In this document: positions 59,292 through 64,000 of the stretch, piece by piece
Layout: each line of letters starts with the position of its first letter
How positions within the stretch are numbered: position 1 is the stretch's first letter
DNA from: VRUE01 sp033856275
Lineage (GTDB): Bacteria; Actinomycetota; Thermoleophilia; Solirubrobacterales; 70-9
NCBI GenBank assembly: GCA_033856275.1
Contig: JAWVFJ010000047.1
Location: 1-64,000 of the forward strand
Reading direction: 5' to 3'
Length of the DNA stretch: 64,000 nt
Notes under the pieces: generated by a model
The model's input: the letters and a program-made list of their open reading frames with translations, nothing else
Told to the model about the DNA's origin: nothing
Databases searched by the model: none
Made by a program: the position numbers and the translations under genes

Positions 59292-60494
59292 TTGGCGACA
59301 ACGCGGACACACCACCCGGCGGTCGAGCAGCGGATCATTCTGCTCAGCGCCGCCATCGCCGACCACCGAAGGGAAACGGGCGAACGCGTCAAAGCCCAGA
59401 TGACACAGGTGGACTGGTCGCTCTTGGCCGAATTGCTGCGCAGCCAGCGGCTGTTGCCGACGCTGGGACCGCGGGTCCTCGAACTCGCCGGGGAGTCCGC
59501 CCTCGAGGAGTTCGGAACCGCCGTCGCCAACGCGATCGAGGCGACGCGCCGGCAGGACGCGCTTCTGCAACTGATCTCGGCAAAGACGGCGGAGGCGCTC
59601 GCCGTCGCGGGCATCCGCTCGACTGCGTTGAAGGGGTCCTTTCTCGGCGAATCGCTCTACGGCGAAGCTGGCCGGCGCCTCTCGAGCGATATCGACCTGT
59701 TGGTAGTGCCAGAGCACCTGGACCGGGCGGTGGAGGTCATCCGCGGACTTGGATACGCGAGGCCAAACGACCACGTCGACGCCAACGGACTGCCGCTGCT
59801 GCACTTCGCCATGGTTCACGAACGTAACGAGCTGCCGCCTCTCGAGCTGCACTGGCGCGTCCACTGGTACGAGACGCGCTTCGCTCGCGAGCGCCTGCTG
59901 GCGCCGAGCGGTTCTGGGGCGAGTGGGTGGCGACCGGCGCCAGTTGACGAGCTGACCGCACTGCTGCTCTTCTACGCCCGCGACGGCTTCACCGGGCTGC
60001 GACAGGCAACGGACCTCGGTGCGTGGTGGGATGCCTTCGGTGCCGATTTGAGTCCCGGCGCGCTGGCCGAGACGATCCGCTCCTACCCTGACCTGGCGCC
60101 GGCGCTCAAGGCGGCGTTGGCGGTTGCCGAACGGACGGTCCGGTTCCCCGCCGAGCGGGTACTCGCGGGCGGGGCCGCGCCCGGTACGCGTGGCCGGATC
60201 GCCGTCCGCCTCGCCAATCCCCGTCCCTACGACAGCGAGGCTCAGCTCTTTGCCGAGATCGGCCTGATCGACGGCTTGCTAACCCCAAGGCGGGGCCTGC
60301 CGGCATTCCTCAGGCGGCAGGTCGCCCCCCCGGTGGAGGTGATCCGCGAACACGCCGAGAAGGCGCATCGGGGACGGGTGACCTCCACCGCCGGCTACAG
60401 CCTTCGGGTGCTCGGCCGCTACGCCCTGGCGATCGCCCGCCTGCTGGGGTTTCCCGGTCCGAGAAGACCAGAAGGGGACGCTCTTGCCACTTAG
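59292..60494 (+). CDS. nucleotidyltransferase-like protein (NTP_transf_5 type)
   Basis: A 400-residue protein from a TTG at 59292. The core is STALKGSFLGESLYGEAGRR followed by LSSDIDLLVVPEHLDRAVEV, where the DxD metal pair (DID) matches the uncharacterised nucleotidyltransferase family found in polysaccharide loci. LELHWRVHWYETRFA and ELTALLLFYARDGFTGLRQA are also typical. It may transfer a nucleotide or phospho group to a sugar or protein; the substrate is unknown. It overlaps the next gene by 11 bases. Confidence 0.82.
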   Translation: MATTRTHHPAVEQRIILLSAAIADHRRETGERVKAQMTQVDWSLLAELLRSQRLLPTLGPRVLELAGESALEEFGTAVANAIEATRRQDALLQLISAKTAEALAVAGIRSTALKGSFLGESLYGEAGRRLSSDIDLLVVPEHLDRAVEVIRGLGYARPNDHVDANGLPLLHFAMVHERNELPPLELHWRVHWYETRFARERLLAPSGSGASGWRPAPVDELTALLLFYARDGFTGLRQATDLGAWWDAFGADLSPGALAETIRSYPDLAPALKAALAVAERTVRFPAERVLAGGAAPGTRGRIAVRLANPRPYDSEAQLFAEIGLIDGLLTPRRGLPAFLRRQVAPPVEVIREHAEKAHRGRVTSTAGYSLRVLGRYALAIARLLGFPGPRRPEGDALAT

Positions 60495-61737
60495 ACCACC
60501 AGCCGAAACCAGGCGCGGGCCTGGTTTCGCGCGCCTGTTCAGTGCGGCGCTGCTCGGGTTCGAGGGCGCGCTGGCGCTTTCGACCGGCTACCTGCTCGCC
60601 CTGCTCGCCGCGGCGCGCGACTCGACCCGCAATCCAGTCGCAGCGACAGCCGTCGCCGGGGAGCCAATGCGGCTCGCCGTGCTCGTCCCGGCCCACGACG
60701 AGGAGGGCGGAATCGGGGCTACCCTGGAATCGCTGGCCGCCTGTGAGTATCCGCTCGACGCCCGGCGCATCGTCGTCATCGCCGACAACTGCAGCGACGG
60801 CACAGCGGCGCGTTCATCCCGGGCAGGCGCCCAGGTCTGGGAGCGCACGGACCCCTCGCGACGCGGCAAGGGGTTCGCCCTGATCTGGGCGCTGCAGCGC
60901 CTCTTCGAGGAGGAGGACAGCTTCGACGCGGTAGTCATGGTCGACGCCGACTGCGTCGCCTCCCCGAATATGTTGAGCGCGATCGACCGGCGCCTGCGCT
61001 CGGGGGCGAGCGCGGTGCAGGTGGACTACGTCGCCGGCAATCCGGAGGACTCGCACGTCTCAGCGCTGCGCTTCGGCGCCTTTGCCCTTGCCGACACGGT
61101 TCGCTTCCTCGGCAAGCAGCGCCTCGGTCTCTCGTGTGGGCTTGTCGGCACCGGGATGGGGTTCACCCGAGGGCTTTTGCAGAGAGCGCCCTGGACCGCG
61201 ACTGGCCTGGTCGAGGACGGCGAATACCACCTGCGCCTCGTCCTCGCCGGCGAGCGGGCCGAGTTCATCCCCGAGGCCTCGGTCAGCCAGGCTGTGCCAA
61301 CCTCGATGCGAGCCAGTTCCGAGCAGCAGGCGCGCTGGGAACGCGGGCGGCTGCAGCTGATCCGCCACTGGAGCCCCCGGCTGCTCGCCTCGGGTCTCGC
61401 CCGGCGCGACGTCGTGCGCGTGCACGCCGGCCTGGAGTGCCTGCTGCCGCCGCAATCGGTGATCGCGGCCGGCAACCTCGGATCGCTGCTCGCAGGTCGG
61501 TTCCTCGGCAGCCGCCGACTGCTCTCGCTGTCGGCACTCAGCATCGCCGGCCAAATCACCTTCGTGCTGGCGGGCCTGAGGCTGGTGCGGGCGCCCGCCC
61601 ATGTCTACCGCGCGCTCCTACTGGCGCCAGCGTTGGTCGCCGCCAAGCTGGGGCTCTACGCGCGCTTCCTGCTCGGGCGTGGACCGAGCGGGTGGGTCAG
61701 GACCGAGCGCGAGGCGGCTCCGGGGGCAGGTCCGTGA
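60484..61737 (+). CDS. glycosyltransferase family 2 membrane protein
   Basis: A 417-residue protein from a TTG. GT-A fold: LAVLVPAHDEEGGIGATLES, VVIADNCSDGTAA and VVMVDADCVASPN (DxD), with a later GLVEDGEYHLRLVLAGERAE and QQARWERGR (Q/RxxRW). These match processive or cellulose-synthase-like GT2 enzymes. A hydrophobic helix near the N-terminus and several at the C-terminus anchor it. It adds a sugar to the lipid-linked repeat or forms a polymer. Its stop overlaps the next start (GTGA). Confidence 0.9.
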   Translation: MPLRPPAETRRGPGFARLFSAALLGFEGALALSTGYLLALLAAARDSTRNPVAATAVAGEPMRLAVLVPAHDEEGGIGATLESLAACEYPLDARRIVVIADNCSDGTAARSSRAGAQVWERTDPSRRGKGFALIWALQRLFEEEDSFDAVVMVDADCVASPNMLSAIDRRLRSGASAVQVDYVAGNPEDSHVSALRFGAFALADTVRFLGKQRLGLSCGLVGTGMGFTRGLLQRAPWTATGLVEDGEYHLRLVLAGERAEFIPEASVSQAVPTSMRASSEQQARWERGRLQLIRHWSPRLLASGLARRDVVRVHAGLECLLPPQSVIAAGNLGSLLAGRFLGSRRLLSLSALSIAGQITFVLAGLRLVRAPAHVYRALLLAPALVAAKLGLYARFLLGRGPSGWVRTEREAAPGAGP

Positions 61738-63011
61738 AGATTGCCTACCTCTGCTCGGAGTACCCGGCGATCTCGCACACTTTCGTCCTGCGCGAGGTCG
61801 AGGCGCTGCGCCGCCTCGGTGCCGCGATCACGACCTTCTCGATCCGGCGCACCCACCCGGACCGACTGCTCTCCCGCGCCGACCACGATGCCGCCGAAAG
61901 CACCATCGCGATCCTGCCGCCCAGCTGGACACGGCTTCTGCGCGCCCACATCGGGCTGGCGCTGAGGGCGCCGGCCGCCTACCTCTCCAACCTCGCCCTG
62001 GCGCTGCGCCTGGCCCCACCGGGCCTGCGGGGACGGCTCTGGCAAGTCTTCTACTTCGCCGAGGCGACCATGCTCTGGAGCGAGTGCCGCAGGCGCGGCA
62101 TCCGCCACATCCACGTCCACCTGGCCAACGCCGCCGCCGACCTGGCGCTGATCGCCACCCATATCGGCAACGCCGCCGAGCCCGAGCAGCCGTGGTCATG
62201 GAGCTTCACCATGCACGGGCCCACCGAGTTCGCCGACCTCGGCCACTATCGCCTCGCCGAGAAGCTGCGCGACGCCCGCTTCGTCGTCTGCATCAGCGAC
62301 TTCGCCCGCAGCCAGTTGATGGCCCTGAGCGAGCCGGAGACCTGGGACCGGCTCGAGGTCGTCCATGTCGGCATCCCGGTCGACCAGTTCACCCGCTCGA
62401 GCGCGCCAGCCGCTGCCGAGCGCCACCCCACGATCCTCTACATCGGCCGCCTCGTCCCCGAGAAGGGACAGGCCGTGCTGTTGGAGGCGGCAGCGCTGCT
62501 TGCCCGCCGCGGCCATCCGGTCGAGGTCACCTTGGCCGGCGAGGGCGCGCTGCGGCCGGAGCTTGAACGACGCGCCGAGCGGCTCGGCATCGCCCCACTG
62601 GTCAGCTTCCTGGGCGCCGTCAGCCAGGACCGGCTGCGGGATCTCTACGAAACCGCCTCGATCTTCTGCCTGCCCAGCTTCGCCGAGGGCGTTCCCGTCG
62701 TCCTGATGGAGGCGATGGCGATGGGGCTGCCCGTGGTGAGCACCCGGATCGCCGGCATTCCCGAGCTGATCGAGAACGGCGTCGGCGGGCTCCTCGTCGC
62801 CCCCGGCCGGGCCGATGAGCTGGCCGACCGGCTCGAATCGCTGCTGACCGATCCCGCGCTCTGCCGCCAGTTGGGGACGCGGGGCAGGGAGACGGTCCTG
62901 CGCGAGTTCGACGCCGAGCGCTCAGCGGCCCAGCTCTATGAGCTGTTCTCCGAGCGGCTGCGGGGAGCGGCGCCGAGACGCTCGCCCGAGGTCGCGAAGG
63001 CCGGCGCCTGA
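61734..63011 (+). CDS. glycosyltransferase family 4
   Basis: The real start is the GTG at 61734 (VKIAYLCSEYPAISHTFVLR); a long open frame upstream is only the shadow of the GT2 gene. The 425-residue product has the GT-B fold, with the C-terminal donor domain showing ILYIGRLVPEKGQAVLLEAA, SFAEGVPVVLMEAMAMGLPV and VSTRIAGIPELIENGVGGLL. It transfers a sugar with retention from a nucleotide-sugar. It is the last gene of this run and converges with the glycosyltransferase on the minus strand, whose 3' end overlaps by 76 bases. Confidence 0.93.
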   Translation: MKIAYLCSEYPAISHTFVLREVEALRRLGAAITTFSIRRTHPDRLLSRADHDAAESTIAILPPSWTRLLRAHIGLALRAPAAYLSNLALALRLAPPGLRGRLWQVFYFAEATMLWSECRRRGIRHIHVHLANAAADLALIATHIGNAAEPEQPWSWSFTMHGPTEFADLGHYRLAEKLRDARFVVCISDFARSQLMALSEPETWDRLEVVHVGIPVDQFTRSSAPAAAERHPTILYIGRLVPEKGQAVLLEAAALLARRGHPVEVTLAGEGALRPELERRAERLGIAPLVSFLGAVSQDRLRDLYETASIFCLPSFAEGVPVVLMEAMAMGLPVVSTRIAGIPELIENGVGGLLVAPGRADELADRLESLLTDPALCRQLGTRGRETVLREFDAERSAAQLYELFSERLRGAAPRRSPEVAKAGA

Positions 63012-63928
63012 GCGGGACTGGCGACGCTTCTGGCCGCGACCGCGAGGAGATCGTCGAAGCTCAGCTCGTCGGCATCGACCGATACCGCGAGGCCCCGCTC
63101 GTCGAGTTCCGCGGCGATCTGCGGCTGGTGGTCGTCGACGTGCTCGCCCAGCGAGAAGCGCCGCGGCACCAGCAGCGGGCACTTGCCGACCTCGAAGGCG
63201 GCGAGCGCGGTGCCGACGCCCGCGTGCGCCACGACGGCGTCCGCTTCGACCATCGCCTCGCTCAACTCGCGTTCGGGGATCGCTTCGTGGCCAGCGATGT
63301 CGAAACCGCTGACGTCGGTGTCACCGGTCTGCCAGAGCACCTCGGCCTCGGGCGGGAGGATCTCCAGCAGGCGCCGCACGAGTCGCGTGAACGGGTAGCC
63401 GCGGTAGGTGCCGAGGGTGACGAGGACCTTGGCGAGGGCGCCGCGGGGCGGCCGATCGGGCCCAGGGACAAACGAGTCGAAGACCGAGCCGCCGAAGCTC
63501 CACCCCTGGCGCCTCCAGCCCTGGTACTGGGAATAGCGATTGACTCCGGGGACCCTGCCGATCAGCCGTCCCGTCAGCGAGGGGGCGTCGATCCGCGCGG
63601 CGCTCTCTATGTAGTGACAGCGAATCCGGCGAGCGCGGGCGAGGCCGAAGAACGGCAGGGCCACCGCCGAGCCCGTGCTGACCAAGGTGTCGACCTCGCC
63701 ACCGCGCAGGGCGCCGTGCGCCGGGGCGAAGTTGCGGGCGACGTTGAGCGGGTCGCGGCCGCCGACGAAGGGGACGAACTCGACCGTCTCGCCGGCAAGC
63801 AGCGAGCGGCTCTGCGGGGTGTCGAAGGTAACCCAGCGGAAGGGGCCATCGACGCCGGCAAGCCGCCGGTGAAGGTGGTGCAACTCCTTCAGGTGCCCGC
63901 CGCTGGATGCGACCAGCAGGGTCGTCAC
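62936..63928 (-). CDS. glycosyltransferase, Alg14/Alg13-like fusion (EpsE/F or PssD/E type)
   Basis: A 330-residue protein from a GTG. The N-terminal half (MTTLLVASSGGHLKELHHLH) resembles Alg14/PssD with the SSGGH loop. The C-terminal half (VLVTLGTYRGYPFTRLVRRL, with VVAHAGVGTALAAFEVGKCP) resembles Alg13/PssE or GT28. The two are separate proteins in many bacteria and are fused here. It would transfer a sugar to a lipid-linked intermediate. The GTG overlaps the stop of the upstream gene. Confidence 0.87.
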   Translation of the reverse strand: MTTLLVASSGGHLKELHHLHRRLAGVDGPFRWVTFDTPQSRSLLAGETVEFVPFVGGRDPLNVARNFAPAHGALRGGEVDTLVSTGSAVALPFFGLARARRIRCHYIESAARIDAPSLTGRLIGRVPGVNRYSQYQGWRRQGWSFGGSVFDSFVPGPDRPPRGALAKVLVTLGTYRGYPFTRLVRRLLEILPPEAEVLWQTGDTDVSGFDIAGHEAIPERELSEAMVEADAVVAHAGVGTALAAFEVGKCPLLVPRRFSLGEHVDDHQPQIAAELDERGLAVSVDADELSFDDLLAVAARSVASPAQAPAFATSGERLGAAPRSRSENSS

Positions 63929-64000
63929 GACTGCCAGTGCTCGGCGACCAGCTCCCGGGTGCCGCGGATGTTCGCCCTGCTCGAGGCGCCGAAGACGATC
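63925..64000 (-). CDS. C-terminal end of an unknown protein (partial)
   Basis: The frame is open from the window edge to a TGA at 63925-63927. It codes the last residues IVFGASSRANIRGTRELVAE HWQS. The stop overlaps the GTG of the glycosyltransferase, so it is part of the same operon. There is too little to assign a family. Confidence 0.5.
   Translation of the reverse strand, partial: IVFGASSRANIRGTRELVAEHWQS

Noticed and set aside
61134..61733. N-terminal 200 residues of the long frame that ends with the GT4 gene
   Set aside because: It is the shadow of the GT2 gene; the GT4 fold starts at the GTG at 61734 with an overlapping stop.
1..64000. CRISPR array
   Set aside because: No series of regularly spaced short direct repeats was found; the repeats seen are two- or three-copy and widely spaced.

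Overview
The window looks like a chromosomal accessory region of a high-GC actinobacterium, most likely class Thermoleophilia (order Solirubrobacterales). The grounds are strong G/C bias at third codon positions, many GTG and TTG starts, a tRNA without encoded CCA, exported proteins built of degenerate GAV-type repeats, and a secreted DNRLRE/RHS protein. This placement is an inference; no rRNA is present to test it.

Layout. 1-7.4 kb: exported proteins of unknown role, an ECF-like sigma factor with a co-transcribed partner, and two overlapping GNAT acetyltransferase genes, one fused to a GrpB-like domain. 7.7-10.9 kb: a full MobF relaxase-helicase, a mark of a conjugative or mobilizable element, with no transfer machinery beside it. 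11-13 kb: lgt and a TSUP transporter with pieces of IS110-family transposase around them. 13.1-26.2 kb: the most unusual part. An IS110 transposase gene is split in two, and its halves lie about 13 kb apart. Joining them restores one open frame. The inserted DNA begins and ends in repeats that also occur inside it, dividing it into three cassettes. They carry a SIR2-like protein, a TIR-NB-ARC-TPR protein, a 770-residue zinc-ribbon/nuclease-like protein, an HNH-like protein, a CGNR regulator, a thioesterase, and a second SIR2 protein behind a DNA-binding gene. This reads as a defence island made of site-specifically inserted modules, several of which are predicted to act on NAD.

26.2-30.4 kb: the 5' part of the split IS110 gene with a structured upstream region that may encode its guide (bridge) RNA, then an operon of SSB-like, NADAR and thermonuclease-like genes, a true ssb, and a frameshifted ArdC-like antirestriction gene. 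These look like plasmid or ICE genes. 30.9-38.6 kb: a 2132-residue secreted RHS protein with a distinct C-terminal tip, followed by two small exported proteins of less GC-biased composition. 38.7-42.4 kb: three transcription regulators, a structured leader with a 19-codon ORF, a cupin, and a frameshifted gene.

42.5-49.2 kb: tRNA-Ser(CGA), and then a PepSY protein, a histidine kinase/OmpR regulator pair, and a divergent MacA/MacB-type export operon with paired 11-bp-spaced repeats in the shared promoter. A duplicate of the 5' half of the tRNA closes this block. 49.3-64 kb: a PAP2 phosphatase and a cell-surface polysaccharide locus with a flippase, a Wzz-like protein, an O-antigen-ligase-like protein, three sulfotransferases, two paralogous secreted proteins, a nucleotidyltransferase-like protein and three glycosyltransferases. 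This locus probably makes and exports a sulfated polysaccharide.

Several genes carry single-base frameshifts (near 2.1, 27.0, 30.2 and 42.2 kb). They could be real decay in mobile DNA or assembly errors, and raw reads would decide.
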